Below are positions 8,635-17,053 of a stretch of 38,898 nucleotides of DNA, piece by piece (position 1 is the first letter of the stretch; every line of letters starts with the position of its first letter). Under the pieces are notes generated by a model that did not search any database, was not told the origin of the DNA, and worked only from the letters and a program-made list of their open reading frames with translations. This stretch comes from Oscillospiraceae bacterium (GTDB lineage Bacteria > Bacillota > Clostridia > Oscillospirales > Ruminococcaceae), in the NCBI GenBank assembly GCA_017847885.1, contig JAGAUA010000021.1, forward strand, positions 1 through 38,898. The letters run 5' to 3'. The position numbers and the translations under genes were made by a program.

Positions 8635-10473
8635 TTATGCCTTGTTGAGTCTTGCTTCGAGAGCGTCAAGCTGCTCCCAAAGAGCGTCGGGGATACGTCC
8701 GCCCTTGTCTGCGATGTCTTCCTTGTAGTATCTTCTCATCTCTGCGATTTCCTTTGTCCAGAGGTCCTTGTCAACTGCAAGAAGCTTGTCCATAACCTCG
8801 GGAGTGATCTCGTCCTCGATGCCTGTTACGTCGATATCGCCCTTCTTGGGGATATAGCCGATAGCAGTTTCCTCAGCGTCGATAGTGCCTTCACATCTCT
8901 TGATGATCCAGTCGAGAACTCTCATGTTGTCGCCGAAACCGGGCCACATGAAGTTGCCGTTCTCGTCCTGCTTGAACCAGTTAACGTTGAAGATCTTAGG
9001 AGCCTTGTCGCCGAGCTTCTCGCCCATTTCAAGCCAGTGTGCCCAGTAGTCGCCTACGTTGTAACCGATGAAGGGCTTCATAGCCATAGGGTCGTGGCGG
9101 AGTACGCCTACTGCACCTGTTGCAGCAGCAGTTGTTTCAGAAGAAACAGCGGAGCCCATGTATGTGCCGTGAGTCCAGTCAAAGGACTGATATACGAGAG
9201 GAGTTGTGGAAGCACGTCTGCCGCCGAATATGATAGCGGAGATAGGCACACCCTGGGGGTTGTTGAACTCGGGAGAAATGCAGGGGCAGTTCTCAGCGGG
9301 AGCTGTAAATCTGGAATTGGGGTGAGCAAGCTTCTGGGGCTTGCCGTCAGCGCCCATTACGGAAGTGAATTCAACGCCGTTTACCTTAGCGCCCTTCCAC
9401 TCTGTTGCGTTAACGGGAGGATTCTTGTCGAGACCTTCCCACCAAACAGTGTTGTTATCGTTGTTAAGAGCAACGTTTGTGAAGATAGTGTTCTTCATTG
9501 TGGAAGCAAGAGCGTTGTAGTTGGACTTAGCGTTAGTACCGGGAGCAACGCCGAAGAAGCCGTTCTCGGGGTTGATAGCGTAAAGTCTGCCGTCCTCGCC
9601 CTGCTTCATCCAAGCGATATCGTCGCCGACTGTGAATACTTCGTAGCCGTCCTTCTTGTATCCCTCGGGAGGAATAAGCATTGCAAGGTTTGTCTTGCCG
9701 CAAGCGGAGGGGAATGCAGCGGTGATGTATTTAACTTCACCGTCGGGCTTCTTAACGCCGAGGATAAGCATGTGCTCAGCCATCCAGCCCTCGTTCTTGC
9801 CCTGGAAGGAAGCGATACGCAGAGCGAAGCACTTCTTGCCGAGGAGTACGTTTCCGCCGTATGCGGAGTTGATGGACCAGATAGTGTTGTCCTCGGGGAA
9901 GTGAACGATGTATCTCTTCTCGGGGTCAACGTCAGCCTTGGAGTGGAGACCTCTTACGAAGTCGTTGGACTCGTCACCAAGGTTCTCAAAAGCAGCCTTG
10001 CCCATTCTTGTCATGATGTTCATGTTAAGTACAACATAGATGGAGTCTGTAAGCTCAACGCCCACCTTAGCGAGAGGAGAGCCGATAGGACCCATGGAGT
10101 AAGGGATAACGTACATTGTTCTGCCCTTCATAACGCCGTCATAGAGCGGTGTGAGCTTAGCGTACATTTCCTTGGGGTCGCACCAGTTGTTTGTAGGACC
10201 TGCGTCCTCTTTATTCTTGCAGCAGATGAAAGTTCTGTCCTCTACACGAGCAACGTCGTTAGCGCGTGTTCTGTGGTAGAGACAGCCGGGAAGCTCATCC
10301 TGGTTAAGCTTATACATTTTATCCCAGCTATCGTCGGGGAGAGAGCAAACCTCTTCCGTAAGAGCGTCAAGCTGTTCCTTAGAGCCGTCTATCCAGACAA
10401 CCTTATCGGGCTTGGTAAGAGCAATCATTTCGTCAACCCATTTGTTGACATTAGGATTCTTTGTCAAAGACAT
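8635..10473 (-). CDS. pckG: Phosphoenolpyruvate carboxykinase (GTP)
   Basis: The enzyme interconverts oxaloacetate + GTP and PEP + CO2 + GDP. In fermenting anaerobes it often runs towards oxaloacetate, feeding succinate or propionate formation and saving a nucleotide triphosphate. At 612 residues it is full length for the GTP-type family, which is not homologous in length or layout to the ~530-residue ATP type. Motifs include the kinase-1 P-loop FPSACGKTNLAML (about 250-262), the metal-binding GDDIAWM, GRRASTTPLVYQSFDWTHGTYMGS, and the PFIGYNVGDYWAHWL and NWFKQDENG segments typical of GTP PEPCKs. AAGGAG lies 7 bases before the ATG. The gene stands alone with its own promoter. A long open frame on the other strand is a codon-bias shadow. 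Confidence 0.97.
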   Translation of the reverse strand: MSLTKNPNVNKWVDEMIALTKPDKVVWIDGSKEQLDALTEEVCSLPDDSWDKMYKLNQDELPGCLYHRTRANDVARVEDRTFICCKNKEDAGPTNNWCDPKEMYAKLTPLYDGVMKGRTMYVIPYSMGPIGSPLAKVGVELTDSIYVVLNMNIMTRMGKAAFENLGDESNDFVRGLHSKADVDPEKRYIVHFPEDNTIWSINSAYGGNVLLGKKCFALRIASFQGKNEGWMAEHMLILGVKKPDGEVKYITAAFPSACGKTNLAMLIPPEGYKKDGYEVFTVGDDIAWMKQGEDGRLYAINPENGFFGVAPGTNAKSNYNALASTMKNTIFTNVALNNDNNTVWWEGLDKNPPVNATEWKGAKVNGVEFTSVMGADGKPQKLAHPNSRFTAPAENCPCISPEFNNPQGVPISAIIFGGRRASTTPLVYQSFDWTHGTYMGSAVSSETTAAATGAVGVLRHDPMAMKPFIGYNVGDYWAHWLEMGEKLGDKAPKIFNVNWFKQDENGNFMWPGFGDNMRVLDWIIKRCEGTIDAEETAIGYIPKKGDIDVTGIEDEITPEVMDKLLAVDKDLWTKEIAEMRRYYKEDIADKGGRIPDALWEQLDALEARLNKA

Positions 10474-10562
10474 AATTTACAACTCCTTTGAAATTTCATT
10501 GAAGCATGAACATTACGGCATATTCAAATGCGGCATAAACATTCAAACTTCCCACAAATACT

Positions 10563-10591
10563 ATTATATCTTATTACGGTCAACAAGTCAA
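10563..10591 (-). promoter_or_regulatory. Promoter of pckG
   Basis: On the minus strand TTGACT (10586-10591), a 17-base spacer, then TATAAT (10563-10568). It gives a leader of about 80 bases before the pckG ATG, in which I see no clear hairpin switch. Confidence 0.8.
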
Positions 10592-10639
10592 GTGCGGCGG
10601 GCAAAAATTTATTTTGTATGTTTGTCCATGATGCGTTAC

Positions 10640-10673
10640 AAAAATTACCGCAGAAGTATCGTCCTGCGGTAAT
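10640..10673 (-). terminator. Terminator of the binding-protein gene
   Basis: ATTACCGCAG (10644-10653) pairs perfectly with CTGCGGTAAT (10664-10673). On the minus strand the second arm runs straight into TTTTTG. It lies 13 bases after the stop at 10686. Confidence 0.85.
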
Positions 10674-10685
10674 CGTTAAAATATC

Positions 10686-11546
10686 TTACTGAATTGTGGT
10701 AACGTCGGAGCCAAACCATTTTGTGGAAATCTCTCCGACAGTGCCGTCAGCCTTCATTTCGGAGAGAATCTTCTCAACCTCTGCGCAGAGAGCAGCGTCG
10801 TCCTTGCGGAAGCCGACAGCATACTCCTCGGGGGAAAGTCCGTCGGGAAGAACTGTGAAAGCCTTGCCTGTTGAAGTTATCTCATAGTTTGCAACGATGC
10901 TGTCAAGGAAAACAGCGTCAACAAGGTCAAGCTCAAGCTGCTGAATGCACTCAACATTTGTGCCAAGCTCAACTGCGGTGATGTTCATGCCCGACTCTGC
11001 AAGAATGGTCTGTGCGGAAGAACCGCTCTGTACAGCGATCGTCTTGCCGTCAAGGTCAGCAATGGTAGCGATCTCGCTGTCTGTCTTTACCATAAAGATC
11101 ATGTCGTTTTTCATGTAGGGCTTGGAAAGAAGCATAGCCTCCGCTCTTTCGGGGTTAACGGAAAGACCGTTCCAGATACAGTCGATGTTGCCTGCGTTAA
11201 GGTCCTGCTCCTTGGTATCCCAGTCAACAGGCTGCTTTACAAGCTCAACGCCCATGCGCTTGCATACTTCTTCGGCAAGGTCGATATCGAAGCCGACGAT
11301 GTTGTCCTGCTCATCGGTGTAGCCCATAGGCTTGAAGGTCGCGTCAAGACCGAGAATAAACTTGCCCGAGTCAAGCACCTTCTGGAGAGAGCCGTCCTCT
11401 GCGGCATCAGCGGTCTCGCCAGCCTCGGTATTTTCGGCAGCTGTTGTGGTTTCGTTTTCCGTGCCGCTTCCCGAAGCGCAGCCTGCAAACATAAGCGTGG
11501 GAACAAGCGCGAGAGCGGCAAGCATTTTAACAAAATTCTTTTTCAT
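10686..11546 (-). CDS. Amino-acid-type ABC transporter substrate-binding lipoprotein
   Basis: This 286-residue family 3 solute-binding protein would capture a polar amino acid or related compound outside the membrane for an ABC importer. The ATG at 11546 is chosen because AAGGAAG precedes it and it begins the signal peptide MKKNFVKMLAALALVPTLMFAGC, with lipidated C23. A Thr/Glu/Ala-rich linker follows (about 26-48). The binding domain starts at GKFILGLDATFKPMGYTDEQDNIVGFDIDLAEEVCKRMGVELV and contains the family signature NPERAEAMLLSKPYMKNDMIFMV. It has its own promoter and terminator, and no permease or ATPase gene is adjacent. It must share a transporter encoded elsewhere, or act as a sensor. 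Confidence 0.93.
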   Translation of the reverse strand: MKKNFVKMLAALALVPTLMFAGCASGSGTENETTTAAENTEAGETADAAEDGSLQKVLDSGKFILGLDATFKPMGYTDEQDNIVGFDIDLAEEVCKRMGVELVKQPVDWDTKEQDLNAGNIDCIWNGLSVNPERAEAMLLSKPYMKNDMIFMVKTDSEIATIADLDGKTIAVQSGSSAQTILAESGMNITAVELGTNVECIQQLELDLVDAVFLDSIVANYEITSTGKAFTVLPDGLSPEEYAVGFRKDDAALCAEVEKILSEMKADGTVGEISTKWFGSDVTTIQ

Positions 11547-11598
11547 AATAAACTTCCTTTCGGGTATACATCTGCTGTATACTTTAATTCGCTTTTGT

Positions 11599-11627
11599 AT
11601 AATACCACAACTGCCGCCCAATGTAAA
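11599..11627 (-). promoter_or_regulatory. Promoter of the binding-protein gene
   Basis: On the minus strand TTTACA (11622-11627), 17 bases, then TATTAT (11599-11604), with TTGTGG before the -10. A second possible -10 (TATAAT) with TTGACT at 19-base spacing lies about 70 bases further upstream and is weaker. Confidence 0.75.
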
Positions 11628-11712
11628 GCGTGCGTAAAAATGTTTGGCGTTTCGGTAAAAATAACACAAATTATACATATTTTTTTGTGCAACAAGTCAA
11701 GCCATTCACCCT

Positions 11713-12495
11713 TTATCTGACAAAAATTATGTACGTCAGCAGCATGAAAATCGGCTGGTGGATAACATACAGCCAAAGGGAATGTCTGCCGCAGAAGTTT
11801 ATAACGGGAAGCTTTGCCTTGTAGCAAGCCTTGGGCAGCTTGCCCTCTTTGGCATACTCCGAAAGGGACGTGCCCGAAAGGAATATAAATATGTACGGCA
11901 CCAGCGGAAAATAGTCCGATGAGTAAAAATCCGCAGAGGTTATACCGATAGGATACAGATAATTAAGATTGTCGGGAATGTTGAGCTTTATGCTGCCGAA
12001 AAGCAGCGCTTCCGTGCCTGCAAAATCGTAAAACACCGCCGCAAGCAGCGCAGATACCACAAACACCGCCACCTGCGGAAGCTTTTTCAGCCACGGCTCG
12101 GTAACCCCGTAAATAAGCATTATCATGCCGAAGCAGGACAGCACGCCGAATACTATCAGATTTTCGGGCATAAACGCCGCCGTTATAAGGGTCAGACATT
12201 CGCCCATAAGGAACAGCACCGCACCCCGTTTCAGCACGTTTTTTGAAAAGCCTGCGCATACCCCCGAAACGGAAAAAAGAATTGCAAGAAAAATGCGGTG
12301 GATTATTTCCATTCCGTCCGAAAAGAAAAACGGTATCTTCATTCCGCCGATGAACACTAAATCATACAGCAAATGGTAAAACATAACAAAAATTATTGCA
12401 AAGCCCCTAAGCATATCCAGCATATGCACCCTGTTGTGCCGTCCTATCTCGGGCACGGCACGGGGCGCTTCGGTCTCTGTAACAGCAGGTATCAT
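11713..12495 (-). CDS. DUF1624 / HGSNAT-like membrane acyltransferase
   Basis: This 260-residue polytopic membrane protein has about seven hydrophobic segments. The ATG at 12495 is chosen because AAGGAGGGG lies 7-8 bases upstream; the track to an earlier ATG at 12534 lacks such a site. After a short cytoplasmic N-terminus the sequence HMLDMLRGFAIIFVMFYHLLYDL is the hallmark of the DUF1624 domain related to heparan-alpha-glucosaminide N-acetyltransferase, with the conserved His in the first membrane segment. Such proteins are thought to move acetyl groups across the membrane onto sugars. The C-terminus (FCGRHSLWLYVIHQPIFMLLTYII) matches the family's last two segments. The acceptor is unknown. 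It has its own promoter and no obvious partners. Confidence 0.88.
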   Translation of the reverse strand: MIPAVTETEAPRAVPEIGRHNRVHMLDMLRGFAIIFVMFYHLLYDLVFIGGMKIPFFFSDGMEIIHRIFLAILFSVSGVCAGFSKNVLKRGAVLFLMGECLTLITAAFMPENLIVFGVLSCFGMIMLIYGVTEPWLKKLPQVAVFVVSALLAAVFYDFAGTEALLFGSIKLNIPDNLNYLYPIGITSADFYSSDYFPLVPYIFIFLSGTSLSEYAKEGKLPKACYKAKLPVINFCGRHSLWLYVIHQPIFMLLTYIIFVR

Positions 12496-12522
12496 GCACA
12501 CCCCTCCTTTTGCACTTTCTAA

Positions 12523-12551
12523 AGTATACCACAATCAGCCGAAATTTTCAA
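12523..12551 (-). promoter_or_regulatory. Promoter of the DUF1624 gene
   Basis: On the minus strand TTGAAA (12546-12551), 17 bases, then TATACT (12523-12528), preceded by TTGTGG (extended -10). Confidence 0.8.
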
Positions 12552-12611
12552 TTGCAGACGAATACAATAAAAAAATTCCTGTTATATTAATGTAAATTGT
12601 ATAAAAAACAC

Positions 12612-12640
12612 TTGCATATTGCTGAAAAATCTGTTATAAA
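12612..12640 (+). promoter_or_regulatory. Promoter of the dCMP deaminase gene
   Basis: TTGCAT (12612-12617), 17 bases, then TATAAA (12635-12640) with TG one base before the -10. It lies 35 bases before the chosen start. Confidence 0.65.
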
Positions 12641-12674
12641 TATAGTATACAGTATTTTTGAAAGGATGGCAATT

Positions 12675-13172
12675 ATGGATACATACAATAGAAGAGATAA
12701 AATCAATTATTACCTTGACATTGCCGAGACCGTTCTCGAAAGAGGCACCTGCCTGCGGAGAAACTTCGGCGCGATAATCGTGAACAACGACCAGATAATT
12801 TCCACAGGCTACGTGGGCGCGCCCAGAGGCAGGGCGAACTGCGTTGACTTGGGCTACTGCACAAGGGAAAAGCTGAACGTGCCCAAGGGTCAGCGCTACG
12901 AGCTTTGCAGAAGCGTACACGCCGAGGCTAACGCGATAATTTCCGCTTCCCGTTCGGATATGATAGGCGCAACCATATACCTTGCCTGCCACGACGCAAA
13001 AACAGGCGAGCTTTACGGCGATGTGGAGCCATGCTCAATGTGCAAGCGGCTTATCATCAATGCAGGCATCTCAACGGTAATAATCCGCAACACCAAGGAT
13101 ACATACACCACAATAAACGTTGACAGCTGGGTTGACAACGACGACTCTATCGAGGGTACGGACGGCTACTAA
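12675..13172 (+). CDS. Deoxycytidylate deaminase-like (ComEB/dCMP) enzyme
   Basis: The zinc enzyme deaminates dCMP to dUMP for dTMP synthesis; some ComE operon homologues have the same domain. It is 165 residues from the ATG at 12675 (MDTYNRRDKINYYLDIAE), which has GAAAGG 9-10 bases upstream. A second ATG three codons earlier overlaps that site less well, and an open frame reaching back to 12597 has no ribosome binding site and covers the promoter. Motifs are NFGAIIVNNDQIISTGYVGAP, HAEANAI (zinc His and catalytic Glu) and EPCSMCKRLIINAGI (two zinc Cys). The gene is monocistronic and convergent with queF. Nucleotide specificity is inferred from family. Confidence 0.9.
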   Translation: MDTYNRRDKINYYLDIAETVLERGTCLRRNFGAIIVNNDQIISTGYVGAPRGRANCVDLGYCTREKLNVPKGQRYELCRSVHAEANAIISASRSDMIGATIYLACHDAKTGELYGDVEPCSMCKRLIINAGISTVIIRNTKDTYTTINVDSWVDNDDSIEGTDGY

Positions 13173-13176
13173 TACT

Positions 13177-13215
13177 AAAGCCCGAGAACTTTTTCGGTTC
13201 TCGGGCTTTGTTTTA
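13177..13215. terminator. Bidirectional terminator, dCMP deaminase / queF
   Basis: AAAGCCCGAGAAC (13177-13189) pairs perfectly with GTTCTCGGGCTTT (13197-13209) and is followed by GTTTTAT. The queF stop is directly at its right edge, so it closes both convergent units. Confidence 0.88.
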
Positions 13216-13710
13216 TCTGTTGTCCACTTTTTCGGGGTAAAGGTCGTGGTGGGTAAGTCTGTCAACAGCCACCTGCTCCCACATTGTCCCCTTTTTGCCG
13301 TAATTGCAGTACGGGTCGATGGAAATTCCGCCGCGGGGGGTAAACTTGCCCCAGACCTCGATATATTTGGGGTCCATAAGCTTTATGAGATCTTTCATGA
13401 TGATGTTCATGCAGTCCTCGTGGAAGTCGCCGTGATTGCGGAAGCTGTAAAGGTAAAGCTTCAAAGACTTGCTTTCCACCATGCGCTCCGACGGCACATA
13501 GGAAATATACACCGTGGCAAAGTCGGGCTGACCCGTTATCGGGCAAAGGCTTGTAAATTCGGGACAGTTGAACTTCACGAAATAATCGTTGTCCGGGTGC
13601 TTGTTGATAAAGGTCTCCAGCACGCTCGGGTCATAATCGGTCGGGTATTTTGTTTTCTGATTTCCGAGGAGAGTAACGCCCTCGGTCTCGTTTTTGGTAC
13701 GTCCTGACAT
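13213..13710 (-). CDS. queF: preQ0 reductase (NADPH-dependent 7-cyano-7-deazaguanine reductase)
   Basis: QueF reduces the nitrile of preQ0 to the aminomethyl of preQ1, the last free-base step of queuosine synthesis. At 165 residues it is the short unimodular (YkvM-type) form. The catalytic Cys is C56 in [12 protein letters not shown], with proton-relay D63; the NADPH-binding region [22 protein letters not shown] (79-100) matches the family. AAGGAGG lies 8 bases before the ATG. It is the last gene of the que run, 109 bases after queC. That gap carries an inverted repeat and shows no clear promoter, so co-transcription is likely but not certain. Confidence 0.97.
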   Translation of the reverse strand: MSGRTKNETEGVTLLGNQKTKYPTDYDPSVLETFINKHPDNDYFVKFNCPEFTSLCPITGQPDFATVYISYVPSERMVESKSLKLYLYSFRNHGDFHEDCMNIIMKDLIKLMDPKYIEVWGKFTPRGGISIDPYCNYGKKGTMWEQVAVDRLTHHDLYPEKVDNR

Positions 13711-13732
13711 TATAAATCCTCCTTTTTAATAT

Positions 13733-13812
13733 AATGCGGAATTAATGTGACGCATACGATGTAATATGATTTTATTCTGTAATTCCGCATTCCGAATTAC
13801 GAATTCTGCATT
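13733..13812. repeat. Inverted repeat between queC and queF
   Basis: AATGCGGAATTA (13733-13744) and TAATTCCGCATT (13780-13791) are a perfect 12-base inverted repeat, 35 bases apart. The right arm is followed by a near copy, AATTCTGCATT (13802-13812, one change from AATTCCGCATT), separated by AT-rich CCGAATTACG. This looks like a small intergenic repeat or remnant of a miniature element. It has no T-run, so it is not an obvious terminator. Confidence 0.6.
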
Positions 13813-13819
13813 GAAATAA

Positions 13820-14503
13820 TTATTCCCCCATTATCGGATCCTTTACGCCGTTTGCTTCAAAGGCGGCAATTCTGTCTCGGCAGGTACCGCACACGCCGCA
13901 GGGCTTCTCTCCGCCCTCGTAGCAGCTCCACGTCAGCTCGTATGGCACGCCAAGCTCCAGCCCCGTTTTTACCACCTGCGCCTTGCTCATTCCCACAAAG
14001 GGAGCCTCGATTTTCACCTGCTTGCCGCTGCCCTCCCAAACCGCGGTATTCATAGCCTCGTTGAAAGCAGCCGAACAGTCGGGGTAAGCGTTTCCTGCGG
14101 CATCATCGGCGTGTGCGCCGTAAAGTATCACGCTGCACTCTTTGGAAAGCGCGACACTTGCCGCCGCTGCGATAAAAAGACCGTTTCTGAAAGGAACATA
14201 TGTCGAAACAGGCGTACCGTCGGTCTTTTCAAGCTGCTTGGCATAGCTTTCATGGGGTATCTCCTCGTTTGAATGTGAAAGCAGAGAGCAATTGCTGTAC
14301 TGAAAGATAAGTCCCAAATCAAGCTTGATATGCTCCACGCCGTAATACTTTGCAGCAGCGTCCGAAGCTTCAATTTCCTTTGTGTGCTTCTGACCGTAGG
14401 AAACGGAAAGCGCCACAACATTCTCCGCGCCGTATCTTTTTACCGCCATGGCAAGGCAGGTGGTGCTGTCCACGCCGCCGCTGAATAAAACAAGTGCTTT
14501 CAT
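13820..14503 (-). CDS. queC: 7-cyano-7-deazaguanine (preQ0) synthase
   Basis: QueC converts 7-carboxy-7-deazaguanine and ammonia to preQ0 using ATP. The 227-residue protein has the PP-loop SGGVDSTT (8-15), SVSYGQKHTKEIEA after it, and the zinc-binding cysteines C194, C202, C205 and C208 near the C-terminus (SC...KPCGVCGTC). AAGGAG lies before the ATG. The ATG overlaps the stop of the upstream P-loop kinase gene by four bases (ATGA), showing tight coupling of that unknown kinase to the pathway. Length and motifs are fully typical. Confidence 0.97.
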   Translation of the reverse strand: MKALVLFSGGVDSTTCLAMAVKRYGAENVVALSVSYGQKHTKEIEASDAAAKYYGVEHIKLDLGLIFQYSNCSLLSHSNEEIPHESYAKQLEKTDGTPVSTYVPFRNGLFIAAAASVALSKECSVILYGAHADDAAGNAYPDCSAAFNEAMNTAVWEGSGKQVKIEAPFVGMSKAQVVKTGLELGVPYELTWSCYEGGEKPCGVCGTCRDRIAAFEANGVKDPIMGE

Positions 14504-15021
14504 GGTAAACTCCTTTGCAAATCAATTTCATAATTTTCGTCTATCAGAATATATTCGCAGCCGTACTTTCTGCACATTTCCAGATTTTCGGCATTCTCCG
14601 CGATCAGCTCTTCCGCATTGAGCCATTGGTCGTCAAGCCGCTTTTCAATAGCATTTGCATGACCTTTAATATCCGCAAAATTCCTGCGGATATAGCTTTC
14701 CGTCATGATAAGACAGCGGTACTCGATATGCCCCAGATAGCTTTCGTCAAAATCCTTTTTCCAATCAAAGGGAATATAGCACCCCTCGATAATCAAGTTC
14801 TGCTCATTCTCCACGGCAGTTTTTGCGATTTCCTTTACAATGCTCCAAAGGTACGGCGTAAGCTCTTTATCGTCCTCGGGAGTAAGCTTTGTCTGACCGC
14901 TTCGTATAAGCCCCATTTTGAGGTGGTCTATGGAGAGGTACGGGAACTTGTACTTTTCAAGAAGCCGTTGAGCCAGCAGGGTCTTGCCCGTGTGGGAACA
15001 GCCCGAAATCAAAATAACCAC
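14500..15021 (-). CDS. P-loop kinase-like protein embedded in the que operon, function unknown
   Basis: This 173-residue cytoplasmic protein has a Walker A motif GCSHTGKT (7-14) at the N-terminus. The following pattern (LLEKYKFPYLSIDHLKMGLIR, then NLIIEGCYIPFDW) resembles small nucleoside/phosphoglycerate kinase-like or zeta-toxin-type P-loop proteins. A late helix (NFADIKGHANAIEKRLDDQW) could be the lid. The start is a GTG with a weak upstream site, 9 bases after the ATPase gene's stop; the ATG two bases upstream is out of frame and soon stops. Its stop overlaps the queC ATG. Substrate is unknown. A role in modifying a deazaguanine or pterin intermediate, or in salvage, is only suggested by position. 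Confidence 0.8.
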   Translation of the reverse strand: MVILISGCSHTGKTLLAQRLLEKYKFPYLSIDHLKMGLIRSGQTKLTPEDDKELTPYLWSIVKEIAKTAVENEQNLIIEGCYIPFDWKKDFDESYLGHIEYRCLIMTESYIRRNFADIKGHANAIEKRLDDQWLNAEELIAENAENLEMCRKYGCEYILIDENYEIDLQRSLP

Positions 15022-15030
15022 ATTACACCA

Positions 15031-15780
15031 CTATTCTTCCGTAAGATATTTAAGCATTTTCTCGGGATTTTCAAGAAAACGTCTTGTTATTCTGTAATGC
15101 TCGGTTTCCTTATATCCAACGCTTTTTATTCCGTCTTCGGTAATTTCAAGTATCTCCGAATTCGGCATTGCCATAAGTATCGGGGAATGGGTAGCAATGA
15201 TAAACTGCGAATCCCTGCGCACGAGAGCGGATATTTCTGCAATAAGGGTCATCAGCCTCATAGGTGAAAGAGCGGCTTCAGGCTCGTCGAGGATATACAC
15301 TCCGTTTCCGCCGAAACGGTTTTGCACCAGCGCAAGAAAGCTTTCTCCGTGGGACTGTTCGTGCAGTGATATTCCTCCGTAGCTGTCGATAAGGGAGGGA
15401 AGACCCGTTGAAATTGAATCCAATTCATCAATTTGGGTAGCAACATTGAAAAAGCTTTCCGCACGGAGAAAAAAGCCGTCCTTTGCAAACCTGTTTTTTA
15501 CAACGGTAAGATGTTCCCATAAATCGGAGTGAGCCCTTGCAGTCTCAAAGCAGAAATTTTTTGTGCCGCCCTCAGGGTTGAAACCGTAGGCTATGGCAAT
15601 TGCTTCAATCAGCGTTGATTTGCCTGTACCGTTTTCCCCTACGAGAAAGGTTATATTTTTGTTAAGCTCTATCGTACCCTTTTTCATAAGATACCTAACA
15701 GCAGGAACGTTATTCAAATAAGAATTCTTATCAATGGGACGTCGAAGCATTATTTCACATATATAGAGCCCGGACTGCAA
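15031..15780 (-). CDS. AAA/SMC-like predicted ATPase (COG3910 type) in the que operon
   Basis: This 249-residue ABC/SMC-class ATPase lacks membrane segments. It has Walker A GENGTGKS (about residues 48-55), a signature-like QSHGESFLALV, Walker B GVYILDEPEAALS with the catalytic Glu, and a switch His in IIATHSPILMA. The order and spacing fit the small stand-alone ATPases grouped with COG3910. The start is uncertain. A TTG at 15798 overlaps the folE stop, but AGGGGTG lies 7 bases before a second TTG at 15780, which is used here; an ATG at about 15750 also exists. Function is unknown. Position between folE and the P-loop kinase puts it in the queuosine transcript. Confidence 0.82.
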   Translation of the reverse strand: MQSGLYICEIMLRRPIDKNSYLNNVPAVRYLMKKGTIELNKNITFLVGENGTGKSTLIEAIAIAYGFNPEGGTKNFCFETARAHSDLWEHLTVVKNRFAKDGFFLRAESFFNVATQIDELDSISTGLPSLIDSYGGISLHEQSHGESFLALVQNRFGGNGVYILDEPEAALSPMRLMTLIAEISALVRRDSQFIIATHSPILMAMPNSEILEITEDGIKSVGYKETEHYRITRRFLENPEKMLKYLTEE

Positions 15781-15794
15781 AATATCACCCCTAA

Positions 15795-16391
15795 TCAAAG
15801 CTTTATCTGCATAAACAGCCTGTTCTGCATGGCAGGGTCGGTCTCAAAACGCCCCCGCAAAGTGGAGGATACCGTCTTTGCCGAGGGCTTTTTTATGCCC
15901 CTTGCCGTCATGCAGCTGTGGTTCGCCTCAATAAACACGGCAACGTCCTCCGAGCCGCTTGCTATCTGCATTATCTCCGCAATGTCGGAGCCTATGCGCT
16001 CCTGCAATTGCAGCCGCTTCGCCGCCATATCGGCAATGCGCGCGATTTTAGAAAGCCCCAGCACCTTGCCGTTAGGGATATACGCCACCGTCACCTTCAT
16101 GTCGTACATCAGCGCCATGTGATGCTCACAGTAGGAAAACACCTCGATATCCTTCACCACAACGATATCGTTTTTATTCTCGGAAAAACCGTCCTCAAAA
16201 GACTTGTCAAACATCTCGGCAATTTCGCGGTTTGTGTAGTTCATGCCCTCGAAAACCTCGCCGTACATTTTAGCAACACGGGCAGGAGTCTCCCGAAGTC
16301 CCTCACGGTCGGGGTCGTCGCCGAGAGCCTTCAGAATGCCGCGGATATGCTCCTCGATTGCCTCGTAATCTATTTTATCCAAATCAAACAC
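15795..16391 (-). CDS. folE: GTP cyclohydrolase I
   Basis: FolE opens GTP to 7,8-dihydroneopterin triphosphate, the first step of both folate and queuosine synthesis. In this operon it supplies QueD. The protein is up to 198 residues. Zinc ligands are C88 and H91 in SYCEHHMAL and C160 in [36 protein letters not shown] is the conserved helix. The frame opens with a GTG at 16391 that overlaps queE, but AGAGAGG sits immediately on that GTG, so a TTG at 16382 (8 bases after the site) may be the true start. Only one folE is seen, so this copy may serve folate too. Confidence 0.95.
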   Translation of the reverse strand: MFDLDKIDYEAIEEHIRGILKALGDDPDREGLRETPARVAKMYGEVFEGMNYTNREIAEMFDKSFEDGFSENKNDIVVVKDIEVFSYCEHHMALMYDMKVTVAYIPNGKVLGLSKIARIADMAAKRLQLQERIGSDIAEIMQIASGSEDVAVFIEANHSCMTARGIKKPSAKTVSSTLRGRFETDPAMQNRLFMQIKL

Positions 16392-17052
16392 CTCTCTTGT
16401 TGGGGTCCCAGATATATTTGTGAAGCTGCAGCTGCAAATTCACGTTGTTGAGACCATGCTCCAGCATAAAATCAACCATTTCAGCAGGGGCAATTCCCCC
16501 GAAAACGGGACTCAGATACACCGCACACCTTTCGGTAAGCTTGTATTCGTCAATGACCTCCGCCGCACGGAGCAAATCTTCCCTTGTGCCCGACACAAAT
16601 TTCACCGTGTCGCAGCCGCGCAGACACTCAAAATTGCGCAGGTTCATAAACCGCTCCATGCCGCTTGAGGGCAGCTTGTAGTCCATAGTCAGTGTGAGAT
16701 TTTTTCCCGCATTTTTTACAATTGGAGCAATATCCGCCGCCCCGTTTGTCTCTATCTCAACAATATGCTTTCCGCTTTCGCAAAGCTTTGTGATAAGCGT
16801 TTCGATATTCGGCTGAATAAGCGGCTCGCCACCTGTCAGGGTAACATTTTTTATGCCCGTGCCGTCAACATATCCGCATATCTCGTCCTCGGTCATAAGG
16901 GTAAAAGGCGCGTCCTGCTCGTTCGCCCATTTTGTGTCGCAGTAGGAGCAATTCAGATTGCACCCCTTGAAGCGCACAAACACCGCAAGCTGACCTGCGC
17001 GGACGCCCTCACCGTTTATGCTTGTGAATTTTTCAACTACCTTGTATTCCAT
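16384..17052 (-). CDS. queE: 7-carboxy-7-deazaguanine synthase (radical SAM)
   Basis: QueE rearranges 6-carboxy-tetrahydropterin to 7-carboxy-7-deazaguanine with a radical SAM mechanism. The ATG at 17052 ([16 protein letters not shown]) is preferred over one at 17094, because GGAGG lies 6-7 bases upstream and the family begins this way; this gives 222 residues. The 4Fe-4S cysteines are C31, C35 and C38 (CNLNCSYC, the usual CX3CX2C). [10 protein letters not shown] is the SAM-binding GGE motif, and [10 protein letters not shown] follows. The start lies one base after the queD stop, and its 3' end overlaps the folE frame, consistent with one polycistronic message. Confidence 0.97.
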   Translation of the reverse strand: MEYKVVEKFTSINGEGVRAGQLAVFVRFKGCNLNCSYCDTKWANEQDAPFTLMTEDEICGYVDGTGIKNVTLTGGEPLIQPNIETLITKLCESGKHIVEIETNGAADIAPIVKNAGKNLTLTMDYKLPSSGMERFMNLRNFECLRGCDTVKFVSGTREDLLRAAEVIDEYKLTERCAVYLSPVFGGIAPAEMVDFMLEHGLNNVNLQLQLHKYIWDPNKRGV

Positions 17053-17053
17053 T

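Noticed and set aside
8608..10491. 627-residue open frame antisense to pckG
   Set aside because: It is a third-position bias shadow: Cys/Val/Ser-rich, no recognisable domain, fully covered by a certain PEPCK gene.
12597..12674. Longer N-terminus of the dCMP deaminase from 12597
   Set aside because: That stretch contains the likely promoter, and the Shine-Dalgarno sits just before 12675.
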